In this document: piece by piece, positions 27,568 through 36,096 of the stretch
How the letters are laid out: each line of letters opens with the position of its first letter
How positions within the stretch are numbered: position 1 is the first letter of the stretch
Source of the DNA: Nitrosovibrio sp. Nv6
Lineage (GTDB): Bacteria; Pseudomonadota; Gammaproteobacteria; Burkholderiales; Nitrosomonadaceae
Direction: 5' to 3'
DNA length: 64,000 bases
Assembly (NCBI RefSeq): GCF_900110495.1
Contig: NZ_FODX01000010.1
Span: 1-64,000, forward strand
The notes under the pieces: generated by a model
Told to the model about the DNA's origin: nothing
The model's input: only the letters and a program-made list of their open reading frames with translations
The model's database searches: none
Translations under genes and position numbers: made by a program

Positions 27568-27735
27568 ATAAGGCAGGTGAATTAATCGATATAGTGTGTT
27601 CTCAATGGAAGATATACTGAATATATCGATTGTGCAAGCTCGTATTATCTGGTACTTTATTTCGTATCCATCGAAGAGCCGGGCAGGATATGTGAAGTTA
27701 GCTAACCTGCAAGCAGGTTTTCTTCCTTCACTTGA
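27568..27735 (-). other. oriT: Origin of transfer (oriT), RP4 type
   Basis: On the minus strand the nic region reads CTTCACATATCCTGCCCGGC, differing by one base from the RP4 nic region; cleavage would fall between TATCCTG and CCCGGC (bases 27684/27683). GGATAC also follows at RP4-like spacing. 5' of nic is an imperfect inverted repeat, GTGAAG...CTTCAC (27692-27731), with ACCTGC/GCAGGT inside, equivalent to the TraJ-binding repeat. A further inverted repeat AATCGATATA (27584-27593 and 27622-27631) lies on the traK side. It sits between divergent traK and traJ. Confidence 0.93.
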
Positions 27736-27809
27736 TCCTTATTCGCGCTACGCGCTCAACGGAAATCCTGCTCTGCGAGGCAGGACGGCTACCGCCGCCA
27801 AGGGAAACA

Positions 27810-28184
27810 ATGAAAAACGCAAAGCAACAATTCAAGCGGAAGCGCTGCCAACACTTACGCGTGCCCGTGCTTCCAGAAGAGAAAACTGCTATCAAGCGCC
27901 AGGCCGACGCAGCCGGCTTGTCTATTGCGGCTTATTTGCGCAATGTGGGTTTAGGCTACGAAGTCCACGGCACGCTGGACTATCGTTGTGTTGAAGATAT
28001 GGCCAAGATCAACGGGGACCTGGGACGGATGGGCGGGCTGTTAAAGCTTTGGCTGACGAACCATGAACGCCTGACAGAGTTTCGCCCGGTGGATGTGCGC
28101 AAGCTAATTTTTGGCAATTTAGCCAAAATAGACTCCAATCAGGACGAGCTGCGCAAGATCATCAAAAGGGTCGTCGCGTCGTGA
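27810..28184 (+). CDS. traJ: Relaxosome protein TraJ
   Basis: A 124-residue oriT-recognition protein with a ribbon-helix-helix-like N-terminus (LRVPVLPEEKTAIKRQADAAGLSIAAYLRNVGLG). RP4 TraJ binds the inverted repeat beside nic and recruits TraI. AAGGG lies 5' of ATG 27810; an open frame upstream of this point is oriT DNA. It ends 31 bp before traI. Confidence 0.9.
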   Translation: MKNAKQQFKRKRCQHLRVPVLPEEKTAIKRQADAAGLSIAAYLRNVGLGYEVHGTLDYRCVEDMAKINGDLGRMGGLLKLWLTNHERLTEFRPVDVRKLIFGNLAKIDSNQDELRKIIKRVVAS

Positions 28185-28188
28185 TTTG

Positions 28189-28201
28189 TTTAGCGGCTAA
28201 A
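28189..28201. promoter_or_regulatory. KorB operator (OB), upstream of traI
   Basis: TTTAGCGGCTAAA, an exact KorB operator, lies between the traJ stop and the traI ribosome-binding site, only 14 bp before the traI start. A KorB site this close could block transcription into traI. Confidence 0.8.
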
Positions 28202-28215
28202 TTCCGGAGCGAGTG

Positions 28216-30402
28216 GTGATTGCCAAACAGATTCCCATGAAGGTTGCGAAGAAAAGCAACTTTGGGGAGCTGGTGAACTACATTACCAATGCGCAGAACA
28301 AGCATGAGCGCGTCCATCAGATTACCGTGACAAACTGTTATCAGACTTACTACGCGTACGCGACTGATGAAATCCTAGCCATCCAATTGCAAAATACGCG
28401 GGCCGAATCCGACAAAACCTATCATTTGATTATTTCATTCAGGACAGGGGAGCAGCCTGCACCCGAGGTACTAGAAGCGATTGAATCAAGGTTGTGCGAT
28501 GCATTGGGTTTCAAGGAGCATCAACGCATAAGCGCCGTCCACACGGACACGGACAATATGCATATTCATGTCGCGATCAACAAGATTCACCCGTATCGGT
28601 TGACCATCCACAATCCTTATTGTGATCACAAGACCTTGGGCAAGGCATGCGATAAGCTGGAATTGGAGTATGGCCTGGCACATGATAATCACGACCCGAA
28701 GCAGCGCGGGAGTCAAAGCCGGGCTTTTGATATGGAACACGCCGGCGGCGTCGAGAGTTTGCTTGGCTGGATCAGGCGGGAATGCCTGGATCAAATTCGA
28801 GCCGCACCGACCTGGGAAGGGCTGCATGAAGTCATGCAGCGCAACGGCCTTGTCCTTAGCGCGAAGGGCAACGGTCTGGTGATTACCGACAGGGAGGGGA
28901 GGGGAGTGAAGCCAAGTTCGATCGCGCGGGATCTGTCAAAAAACCATCTCGAACAACGGCTGGGGCACTTCTCCCCATCGGCTGCGCACCACAGCCAACC
29001 AGAGCAGGTTTATCAGCCACGCCCGATGACTTCTCGCCATGAAACCGTCGATCTCTACGCAGAGTATCAGCGGGAGCAGGCGCAACTAATGGCATCTCGC
29101 GCCGCGGCCAGGCTGGAATCGGCGAAAAGGACCAAGTTGTCGATCGAGGCAGCAAAGAACGAAGCGCGACTGAAACGCTCGGCTATCGAATTGCTGACCA
29201 GCGGCAGGCTCAACAAGAAACTTTTGTATCAGCTCACGAGCAAAACCCTTCAGGCAAAAATAAAGAACATCAACCAGCGGCATCGTGAAGAACGACAATC
29301 CCAGTCGTTCCGGACGTCATGGCTTGATTGGCTGCAACAAAAGGCCGCACACGGCAATCAACAGGCTTTGTCAGCGTTACGCGCACGAAGGAGGACGAGT
29401 CCGGCGCAAGGCGGCAATACCGTGACGGGGGAAGCTCCCAAAAATCCGCAGCCTATGCCTGGTATTCGACCCAACAGCATTACCAAGCAAGGGACACTCA
29501 TCTATCGTGTTGGCGCATCGGCCATCAGGGATGACGGCACGTACCTCAAAGTGTCCAAGGCGATTAGTCAGAAGGGATTGGAGATGTCGCTGCACATGGC
29601 AATGCGTCGTTTCGGAACACGTATCCGCGTTGAAGGCACTGCGGAATTCAAGCAGCGCGTCGTGCAGCTCGCCGCGACAGCGAAACTGCCGCTCGTTTTT
29701 GACAACGAGGCCCTGGAAGAACAACGCCGGGCAATTTTATCGGTCACCCATAAATCGGAGCAAACCCATGAGCAATCTATCGGAAACCGAACTCCAGGCC
29801 CAGCTCGACCACTTGATCGAAGAGCAAGAGTTGACAGGCAACGAAGCTATGCCGGAATTGAGCGAACTGGAAACGGACTACTACGCCAACGATTACATAA
29901 GCCACACGTTGCGCGGGTTGGAACCAAGCCGCCACCCCAAGGAAAAAACCGTCTGCGAGGATTGCCCGAACTCGGTATGGTTCACGTCGCCGAACGAGGT
30001 GAAATGCTACTGCCGAGTCATGTTCCTGGTGACATGGAGCAGCAAAAATCCCACCCAAATAACAGCGTGCGACGGACTCCACCTCACTCAGGAAGAATGA
30101 TGGCAACTTCCGGTGAAGAGGCGGCACTGAAGTATATTGCCGAGCGCGAGGCGAAAAGAGAGGTTATCAAGGATATTCCCAAACACATCAATTGGGAGGC
30201 TGGGCAGGGCGGTCGTGCCGAGTTTGCGGGTTGGCGCCAGAAAGACGGTCAACCGTTGATTCTGTTGAAATCAGATAAAGCAGAAATAATCGTATTGCCA
30301 ACCGATGCGGCAACGCTGAATCGGGTTAAACGATTGAAGATAGGCGCCAGAGTAGCTTTTGATGCCAAGGGTAAAGTTAGACAAAAAGGGCTCAGTTTAT
30401 GA
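28216..30402 (+). CDS. traI: Relaxase TraI (MOBP, IncP type)
   Basis: A 728-residue MOBP1 relaxase. With the GTG at 28216 the N-terminus reads MIAKQIPMK as in RP4, and the catalytic residues take RP4 numbers: Y22 (nicking tyrosine), S74, and H116/H118 in HTDTDNMHIHVA. GGAG lies 7 nt upstream; a GTG one codon earlier is less well placed. The middle is helical and basic. The C-terminal half has a conserved plasmid-associated domain around 420-500 (GTLIYRVGASAIRDDGTYLK). An out-of-frame traH gene is embedded at 29768-30100. The last 4 bp overlap traG. Confidence 0.95.
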   Translation: MIAKQIPMKVAKKSNFGELVNYITNAQNKHERVHQITVTNCYQTYYAYATDEILAIQLQNTRAESDKTYHLIISFRTGEQPAPEVLEAIESRLCDALGFKEHQRISAVHTDTDNMHIHVAINKIHPYRLTIHNPYCDHKTLGKACDKLELEYGLAHDNHDPKQRGSQSRAFDMEHAGGVESLLGWIRRECLDQIRAAPTWEGLHEVMQRNGLVLSAKGNGLVITDREGRGVKPSSIARDLSKNHLEQRLGHFSPSAAHHSQPEQVYQPRPMTSRHETVDLYAEYQREQAQLMASRAAARLESAKRTKLSIEAAKNEARLKRSAIELLTSGRLNKKLLYQLTSKTLQAKIKNINQRHREERQSQSFRTSWLDWLQQKAAHGNQQALSALRARRRTSPAQGGNTVTGEAPKNPQPMPGIRPNSITKQGTLIYRVGASAIRDDGTYLKVSKAISQKGLEMSLHMAMRRFGTRIRVEGTAEFKQRVVQLAATAKLPLVFDNEALEEQRRAILSVTHKSEQTHEQSIGNRTPGPARPLDRRARVDRQRSYAGIERTGNGLLRQRLHKPHVARVGTKPPPQGKNRLRGLPELGMVHVAERGEMLLPSHVPGDMEQQKSHPNNSVRRTPPHSGRMMATSGEEAALKYIAEREAKREVIKDIPKHINWEAGQGGRAEFAGWRQKDGQPLILLKSDKAEIIVLPTDAATLNRVKRLKIGARVAFDAKGKVRQKGLSL
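29768..30100 (+). CDS. traH: TraH-like acidic protein nested inside traI
   Basis: A 110-residue acidic protein read in a different frame within the 3' part of traI. It looks like a real protein: an acidic helical N-terminus (MSNLSETELQAQLDHLIEEQ), then a patterned cysteine segment (VCEDCPNSVWF, KCYCRVM, ITACDG). RP4 also encodes traH wholly inside traI; TraH stabilises the TraI-TraJ complex at oriT. Identification rests on the nested position, size and acidity. No strong ribosome-binding site is visible. Confidence 0.75.
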   Translation: MSNLSETELQAQLDHLIEEQELTGNEAMPELSELETDYYANDYISHTLRGLEPSRHPKEKTVCEDCPNSVWFTSPNEVKCYCRVMFLVTWSSKNPTQITACDGLHLTQEE

Positions 30403-32270
30403 AACAAGGTTTTGACAACACGATAGGGCCGCAAGTCAGAAGGGTCAGGACAGATAGATCCCCGTTGATCCTTATACTGGTTGTAATAACCCTATTAGGT
30501 GGCTTATCTTCAGCCACGCAATACTTTGCCCATCTCTTCCAGTATCACGCCTCTCTAGGGTGGAATTTCAGCTCTATTTATCCTCCCTGGAGGATATTGG
30601 AATGGGCGCGGGATTGGCAACAGCATTATCCTAGTCAATTTAGCAGCGCCGGCGGCGTGGGCATTATTGTTACCGCCGTGGGCTTCCTTGCCGTGCTTGC
30701 CCTAAAAACGACTATCACTGGCTCTAAGCCCAATCCCTATTTGCATGGCTCGGCGCGTTGGGCCGAGCGCAAGGATATTGAGGCAGCCGGGCTCTTGCCG
30801 CGCGCTTCCCTGTTTGCACGGCTTCGCGGCCAAGCGCCGCAAGTGAATTCGGGCGTGTACGTCGGCTCCTGGTTAGACAAGCAGGGCAGGCAACATTACC
30901 TGCGTCACGAGGGGCCACAACACGTCTTATGCTATGCACCTACGCGCTCGGGCAAGGGCGTCGGTTTAATCGTGCCCACGCTGCTATCGTGGCCGGAAAG
31001 CGCTGTTATCACCGACCTGAAAGGTGAGTTATGGGAGCTGACGGCGGGCTGGCGGCAACGACACGCAAAGAACAAGGTGCTGCGGTTTGAGCCGGCTTCG
31101 GCGGCGCATAGTGCCCATTGGAATGCACTTGAAGAGATCCGGCTGGGTACCGATCACGAGGTCGGCGATATTCAGAACTTAGCCACCCTGATTGTCGATC
31201 CTGATGGTAAAGGGCTAGAGTCCCATTGGCAAAAGACAGCTCAGGCGTTGCTGGTTGGCGTAATCCTGCACGCCCTCTATAAAGCTGCCGGTACCGGCAT
31301 TACGCCTTCCTTATCGGACGTTGACGACATGCTTGCCGATCCGGATCGGGATATTCAGGAATTGTGGATGGAAATGAACCAGCATCCCGGCGCTGGCCCG
31401 AACCAGCGCTTAATCAGCGCATCCGCCAGGGACATGCTCGATCGGCATGAGGAGGAAGCCGGGTCGATAGTGTCGAGTGTGAAATCCTACCTGTCCTTGT
31501 ACCGCGATCCAGTTGTAAGACAAAATATAAGCGACTCGCACTTTAGAATCAAGGACTTAATGCATCACGATAATCCGATCAGCCTCTATATCGTAACCAG
31601 CCCCGATGACAAGACCCGATTACGTCCGCTGGTGCGAGTCATGATAAACATGATTGTGCGCTTGCTTGCCGGCAAAATGACTTTTGAGAATGGACGGCCC
31701 AAGGCCCACTACAAGCACCGGCTGCTGGCGATGCTGGATGAGTTTCCGAGCATGGGCAAGCTCGATATTATGCAGGAATCACTCGCCTTTCTCGGCGGCT
31801 ACGGCATTATGTGCTATCTCGTCTGCCAGGATATCAATCAGCTAAAGTCGCGAGATGCGGGATACGGACCTGATGAGACTATCACTTCGAATTGTCATAT
31901 TCAGAATGCTTTTCCGCCAAACAGAATTGAAACCGCGGAACATCTCTCGAAACTTACCGGACAAACAACCATCCTTAAAGAACAGACGACCAGGACAGGG
32001 CGGGGCGTCCTTGCATCGGGCAGTCAGGTTTCCCGCACCAAGCAGGAAATACAGCGCTCGTTGCTTACCGTGGATGAATGTTTACGGATGCCGGGGCCAG
32101 TGAAGGTGCGACGAGGCGACGAAGATCTTATCGAAGAAGCCGGCGACATGATTATCTATGTGGCGGGATTCCCGGCTATTTATGGCAAACAGCCGCTTTA
32201 CTTCAAAGACCCGGTTTTTCAGGCAAGGGCTGAGATACCGGCCTCCGGCCAAAGCGATAGGCTTATTTGA
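30399..32270 (+). CDS. traG: Coupling protein TraG (VirD4)
   Basis: A 623-residue type IV coupling ATPase that links the relaxosome to the Trb channel. Two transmembrane segments lie at about 23-43 and 86-104. Walker A APTRSGKG is at 180-187 and Walker B in LLAMLDEFPSMG near 446. Starts on an ATGA overlap with traI. Confidence 0.95.
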   Translation: MKQGFDNTIGPQVRRVRTDRSPLILILVVITLLGGLSSATQYFAHLFQYHASLGWNFSSIYPPWRILEWARDWQQHYPSQFSSAGGVGIIVTAVGFLAVLALKTTITGSKPNPYLHGSARWAERKDIEAAGLLPRASLFARLRGQAPQVNSGVYVGSWLDKQGRQHYLRHEGPQHVLCYAPTRSGKGVGLIVPTLLSWPESAVITDLKGELWELTAGWRQRHAKNKVLRFEPASAAHSAHWNALEEIRLGTDHEVGDIQNLATLIVDPDGKGLESHWQKTAQALLVGVILHALYKAAGTGITPSLSDVDDMLADPDRDIQELWMEMNQHPGAGPNQRLISASARDMLDRHEEEAGSIVSSVKSYLSLYRDPVVRQNISDSHFRIKDLMHHDNPISLYIVTSPDDKTRLRPLVRVMINMIVRLLAGKMTFENGRPKAHYKHRLLAMLDEFPSMGKLDIMQESLAFLGGYGIMCYLVCQDINQLKSRDAGYGPDETITSNCHIQNAFPPNRIETAEHLSKLTGQTTILKEQTTRTGRGVLASGSQVSRTKQEIQRSLLTVDECLRMPGPVKVRRGDEDLIEEAGDMIIYVAGFPAIYGKQPLYFKDPVFQARAEIPASGQSDRLI

Positions 32271-32301
32271 CGAGCGCTCTATCGTGCAACCGATTCAATC
32301 A

Positions 32302-32826
32302 ATGTTGGACCGTATTGGCCGCTTCACCGCCATAAGCGGGGTGAGCATATTGGTGCTGGGGTTCCTTTGTTATGCGGCAGGCGCAAGAATCAACACCACT
32401 CGAAGCATTCCAATTGGACTTTACTGGATAACCGATGCGCCAGTAACGAAAGGAGCGTACGTGATCTTCTGTCCCCCTAGATTGGCCCTCTTTGACGAGG
32501 CAAAGGCGCGGGGCTACATTACAGCCGGGTTTTGTCCTGGCGAGTACGGTTTGATGATGAAGCAGGTGGTGGCAACAGAACATGACACGGTTGTAGTAGC
32601 GGAGAGCGGCATTACCATCAACAAGGTACTACAGCCTTCCAGTACACCATTGAGAACGGATAAAGCGGGACGAGTTATGCCGCGCTATCAATCCGGCAGC
32701 TACACCTTGCAGAATTCGGAATTGCTGCTTCTGTCGGGCAGTCGCACATCGTTTGATAGCCGTTATTTTGGACCGGTTCAGTTATCTCAGATTAAGGGTG
32801 TGATCCGCCCGGTTTTTACTTGGTGA
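32302..32826 (+). CDS. traF: Conjugal transfer peptidase TraF
   Basis: A 174-residue S26-family signal-peptidase-like enzyme. S35 (NTTRSIPIGLYW) and K87 (GLMMKQVV) match the RP4 TraF serine/lysine pair (S37/K89) with identical spacing. One N-terminal membrane helix. TraF cyclises the TrbC pilin. ATG 32302 is chosen because it aligns with RP4 TraF; a GTG at 32284 is possible. RP4 traE, traD and traC (topoisomerase, primase) are missing after it. Confidence 0.9.
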   Translation: MLDRIGRFTAISGVSILVLGFLCYAAGARINTTRSIPIGLYWITDAPVTKGAYVIFCPPRLALFDEAKARGYITAGFCPGEYGLMMKQVVATEHDTVVVAESGITINKVLQPSSTPLRTDKAGRVMPRYQSGSYTLQNSELLLLSGSRTSFDSRYFGPVQLSQIKGVIRPVFTW

Positions 32827-32999
32827 TATCTATAAAAACGACTTCACCATGCACTCACCGATTTGGCATCCATGAGATTAAATGGCCATCGATATCCAAT
32901 AACAGAAGCAAGGGTTACGCTGTGCAATTGCTAAGTAGCGAAACGAACTTTCTTGCGAAAGCGTTCCGCCATTTCTTAAATGCCTGTGGTTGCCGAATG

Positions 33000-33563
33000 T
33001 TATACCCGTCTGAAGCGGGTCATGAAGCCGATAAGACCAAGGCCCGCAAGCAGCAGGGCGTACGTTTCCGGTTCCGGAATAGGGTTGATGTAAGAAGTGC
33101 CAAGGGAAGCACTCTCGACATTCAGCACGTCCAGTGCCCAATGTGAATCCAGGCCGGCAAAATTAGTCCGAGTACTGCCATCGAAACCGTCAGCCAATGC
33201 GCCGACTGGGAAGCTGGAGAATTGCGTTACGGTCGCAGTGTAGCTGCCAGTGGAGAGATTCCTCATCAGAAATGAATCAAGACCGAGATGGTCGTCATTG
33301 AAACCTATGAGCGCTCCTGTAGACCCATCGAAGAGTGAAACGATGGGATCAAACCCGCCTCGCTCAATTACTGTCCCCTGGGCATTTGTTCCTCCCGCAT
33401 AAGACCAAGTGCGCAAGGTGACGTCCGCGGCTGCTTCTGCCACGGTGAAATTGAATTCCTGCACTTCATTTTCATGGTTAAACCCACCGGCAAATGAAAA
33501 ATCGGCTGCGTTTGCGCTTCCTGCGGTCAAGCTGATAGCAATAATTGCTCCAAAAGTTTTCAT
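33000..33563 (-). CDS. PEP-CTERM sorting-domain secreted protein
   Basis: A 187-residue exported protein with an N-terminal signal peptide (to SANAAD), a beta-rich body of DVUA0089-like character (FDPIVSLFDGSTGALIGFNDD) and a C-terminal PEP-CTERM sorting signal: IPEPETY, a 16-residue hydrophobic helix and a basic RFRRV tail. Such proteins are processed by exosortase/EpsH in Gram-negative bacteria that make exopolysaccharide. TTTAGGAGG precedes the ATG. It points away from the tra genes and is more likely cargo than transfer machinery. No exosortase is visible here. Confidence 0.9.
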   Translation of the reverse strand: MKTFGAIIAISLTAGSANAADFSFAGGFNHENEVQEFNFTVAEAAADVTLRTWSYAGGTNAQGTVIERGGFDPIVSLFDGSTGALIGFNDDHLGLDSFLMRNLSTGSYTATVTQFSSFPVGALADGFDGSTRTNFAGLDSHWALDVLNVESASLGTSYINPIPEPETYALLLAGLGLIGFMTRFRRV

Positions 33564-33897
33564 GCTAGCCTCCTAAAGAATACAGTTACGAAAAAACCGG
33601 TGAAAAGCCCGGGTTACGTCAACCTCTGTATTTCCCTCCTGCTCCCGATTTGAAGCAAGACTTGTTCCGTATCTTTACTCACTGTATTTGAAGGGAATTT
33701 GTTAGCCTTGACGAGGAAAGTGTAAGGTATGCCGACACATGGGCCGATCAAGAAGGTGAGGATGGGATGACGGATCAAGATATCGCGGTTTGAGGTGCTA
33801 TTCCTCGCTCTACTGTCCCCTCGGGTTCGGGCACTTGCATGTAATCAATAAAACATACACAATGTTTATTGATTACAGTTCAACAAAAGGAGCAGAC
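33564..33897. other. Intergenic region with the toxin-antitoxin promoter
   Basis: 334 bp between the PEP-CTERM gene (leftward) and the antitoxin gene (rightward). It contains the 13-bp inverted repeat at 33840-33877 and a CTGTATTTGAAGG stretch near 33680. No gene was recognised. Confidence 0.4.
33840..33877. promoter_or_regulatory. Perfect inverted repeat before the antitoxin gene (operator candidate)
   Basis: TGTAATCAATAAA and TTTATTGATTACA are exact 13-bp reverse complements with 12 bp between. The element ends 20 bp before the antitoxin start and probably serves autoregulation of the toxin-antitoxin operon. Confidence 0.6.
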
Positions 33898-34353
33898 ATG
33901 CAGAGCATGACTCTTGAACAGCTTCGCGCGGCCAGCAATGCAGGCGGCGTGGCGGGCGTCACCCTGAAGGGGCAGGGCGGGGCGTTCTTCGTCCAGATCG
34001 CCACACGCAGCGGCGCCGATGCGGTGCTGGCGAAAGCCCGTAGCAGTGAAGCGCGCCGCTTCGGCAATCCGGCCGCCGCCTTGAACGTGCTGCGCGACGT
34101 TGGCATTACCATTGGCCAGTTTGACGCGAGCGAGTGGAACCCGGCCGAGAAGGAATCCACTCCAAGGACAAGCGGCCGGGCGGACGCATTGCGCAAGGCG
34201 CACCAGGCCGCCGCCTATTCCGAGTGGCTGGCCACAGAGATTCAGGAGGCCATCGATGACCGCCGGCCGAACCTCTCGCATGATGAAGTCATGGCCGAGA
34301 TGGACGCGGACATTGCTGCGGCGGCCAAGCCGCCCAAGAGGGCGCGTGCATGA
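33898..34353 (+). CDS. Antitoxin of a ParE/RelE-type toxin-antitoxin pair
   Basis: A 151-residue protein with MQSMTLEQLRAASNAGGVAGVTLKGQGGAF at the N-terminus and an alanine-rich basic C-terminus (AAKPPKRARA). AGGAG lies just upstream of ATG. It is placed directly before a ParE-like toxin, so it is called the antitoxin by position; its family (stability-determinant type) is not certain. The stop codon overlaps an ATG (ATGA) that would start the toxin frame. The block is GC-richer than its neighbours. Confidence 0.72.
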   Translation: MQSMTLEQLRAASNAGGVAGVTLKGQGGAFFVQIATRSGADAVLAKARSSEARRFGNPAAALNVLRDVGITIGQFDASEWNPAEKESTPRTSGRADALRKAHQAAAYSEWLATEIQEAIDDRRPNLSHDEVMAEMDADIAAAAKPPKRARA

Positions 34354-34373
34354 AGAAGCTGGCCGACTGATCC

Positions 34374-34682
34374 GTGGGGAAGGGAAAGACCCCCTACCGC
34401 ATCGAGTGGCGGCCGAAGGCCCGCGAGGATTTGCGCGCAATCGTGGCCTACATCGGCCGGGACAATCCGAACGCAGCACTCAGCTTCGGCCAGGAGCTGC
34501 GAGACAGGACCAAGCCGCTTGCACAACACCCGGCGCTTGGCCGCACCGGGCGACCCGGCCTACCGCACTTTGTGCGCGAGCTGGTGGTGCATCGGAACTA
34601 CATCATTTTTTACCATGTGCTGGCCGAGGGCCGCATTGTGGAGATTTTGCGAGTGAAGCACGCGGCGCAACGAGCGCCGTGA
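34374..34682 (+). CDS. ParE/RelE-family toxin
   Basis: A 102-residue ParE-like toxin: YRIEWRPKAREDLRAIVAYIGRDNPNAAL, then LAQHPALGRTGRPGLPHFVRELVVHRNYIIFYHV-EILRVKHAAQ, the standard order of the family. It starts with GTG. An ATG at 34350, overlapping the antitoxin stop, is in the same frame but is separated by a TGA at codon 7, so either translation restarts at the GTG or the original start was lost by mutation. Confidence 0.85.
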   Translation: MGKGKTPYRIEWRPKAREDLRAIVAYIGRDNPNAALSFGQELRDRTKPLAQHPALGRTGRPGLPHFVRELVVHRNYIIFYHVLAEGRIVEILRVKHAAQRAP

Positions 34683-34833
34683 AGGCATCGCATTAAAGCC
34701 AACGCCGAGAGGCTCAACCACTCACAAAATTACTGGAAAACCCTGTGGATAATTCAGGTAAGTGACTTGCCTGCCGGTACATTCTCTACCTGGTCAGTAT
34801 TGAGGCGCAAAATTCCCCGTGAGCCGGGATGAA

Positions 34834-35112
34834 TTAATGTCTGGTTTCTTCTAATCCGCTAATGATATTGCCGAGTACGCCGACAAGATTTTCCATGCCT
34901 TGAACAAGCAGCTTCAATTGCTCATCGCTTGGTTCCGCGGCATCGATCATGGCCAAGGTTTCATCCAGCGGTATATCGCCATGCTTTATCTGATAGTGGG
35001 CGACATTCAGGGCGAGCAGCCGCGCACCTTCCGCAACCTGTTCCTTTGTAGCGCGCTCCACCAGCGTGTCGGCGAGCTTGTAGTATTGTTCAAATGTCGC
35101 AAGATCAGCCAT
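34834..35112 (-). CDS. Hypothetical protein, 92 residues
   Basis: A soluble, acidic, alpha-helical protein (MADLATFEQYYKLADTLVERATKEQ...) with no recognised domain. AGGAA sits 5 nt before the ATG. It is divergent from the nuclease gene with only 12 bp between start codons, so the two ribosome-binding sites lie within each other's leader. Confidence 0.6.
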   Translation of the reverse strand: MADLATFEQYYKLADTLVERATKEQVAEGARLLALNVAHYQIKHGDIPLDETLAMIDAAEPSDEQLKLLVQGMENLVGVLGNIISGLEETRH

Positions 35113-35124
35113 AAGGTTCCTGTA

Positions 35125-35628
35125 ATGAAAATACCGCGACTGGCGCAGGCCTCAAGATTCGCAGCCCTAGCTTTACTGGGCCTGTACGTTTCCCTGGCCC
35201 AGGCGGAGATATTAGTCGGGCGCGTCGTTAAAATAGCCGATGGCGACACCCTGACAGTGCTGGATGCGACAAAACAGCAGCACAGGATAAGGCTAACAGG
35301 TATTGATGCTCCCGAGAGAAGGCAGGCGTTCGGCACTGTGTCAAAACAGCATCTGGCGGAGCTGGCCTTTGGCCGGGAAGTGACAGTGCAGTGGGATAAG
35401 CGCGACCGTTATCAGCGTATCCTGGGAAAAGTGCTGGTCGACGGGGTGGATGCAAACCTTGAGCAGGTGAGGGCAGGGCTGGCATGGCATTACAAGCACT
35501 ATGCCAAGGGTCAGCAGTCGGCCGACCGTATTCTATATGCCGAGGCGGAAGAGGCTGCGAGTCGTAACGGGGTTGGGTTGTGGCGCGACCCGGCGCCCAT
35601 TCCTCCCTGGGATTTTCGGCGCAAGTGA
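35125..35628 (+). CDS. Secreted thermonuclease-like nuclease (SNase family)
   Basis: A 167-residue staphylococcal-nuclease-like protein with a signal peptide (ending ...LAQAE). Family motifs present: VKIADGDTLTVLD, IRLTGIDAPERRQ, QWDKRDRYQRILGKVLVDG and GLAWHYKHYA. It should act in the periplasm or outside. Plasmids of this type often carry one (Nuc/TraD-like), probably for handling DNA during transfer, but that role is inferred. Confidence 0.88.
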   Translation: MKIPRLAQASRFAALALLGLYVSLAQAEILVGRVVKIADGDTLTVLDATKQQHRIRLTGIDAPERRQAFGTVSKQHLAELAFGREVTVQWDKRDRYQRILGKVLVDGVDANLEQVRAGLAWHYKHYAKGQQSADRILYAEAEEAASRNGVGLWRDPAPIPPWDFRRK

Positions 35629-35643
35629 AAGGGTTAAATGTTC

Positions 35644-35979
35644 CTACCACTCGCAGATAAAGTGTGCGAGATCGCTCTTGCTGGAGCCAGGAACAAGTTC
35701 AAACCATTCGGTTGGCCTTATCTTTATGTTTTGTGCTGTACCTTCGCCGTAGCCAATCTCGCGCATCTGGCGAGTCTTGCAGTTTGTCTCGGTTCTTGTG
35801 AAGCCCACTGAGTCAAGGCCGACTCGTTTATGCAGGACCCGAACAATATTCCCCGACTTCTTTGATTCCAGCAGATAGTACTTTCCCTTATCGCCCTGCA
35901 CGCTTCGAGGTATCGGTGTTTCGCTTTGCGCATATGCAATGGATGCTGCCGCCATCAACACAACTAGCAGTCTTTTCAT
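35644..35979 (-). CDS. Hypothetical secreted protein
   Basis: A 111-residue protein with a signal peptide (MKRLLVVLMAAASIAYAQS) and a beta-rich mature part ending WFELVPGSSKSDLAHFICEW, with two cysteines. It resembles small surface-adhesin-E-like exported proteins in general form. It converges with the nuclease gene. No firm function. Confidence 0.6.
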   Translation of the reverse strand: MKRLLVVLMAAASIAYAQSETPIPRSVQGDKGKYYLLESKKSGNIVRVLHKRVGLDSVGFTRTETNCKTRQMREIGYGEGTAQNIKIRPTEWFELVPGSSKSDLAHFICEW

Positions 35980-36096
35980 GAGGAGCAATTGGAGCACATG
36001 GGTCTATTCATGGCTTCAATTCTAAGGTCTATAGCTGAACAAGCAATTGGACTTAAGTACGATGCTGCCTGAGATGAGTAACCGGAGAACATGTGA

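Noticed and set aside
34744..34752. Perfect DnaA box (TGTGGATAA, complement of TTATCCACA)
   Set aside because: Single isolated 9-mer far from the iterons; expected occasionally by chance.
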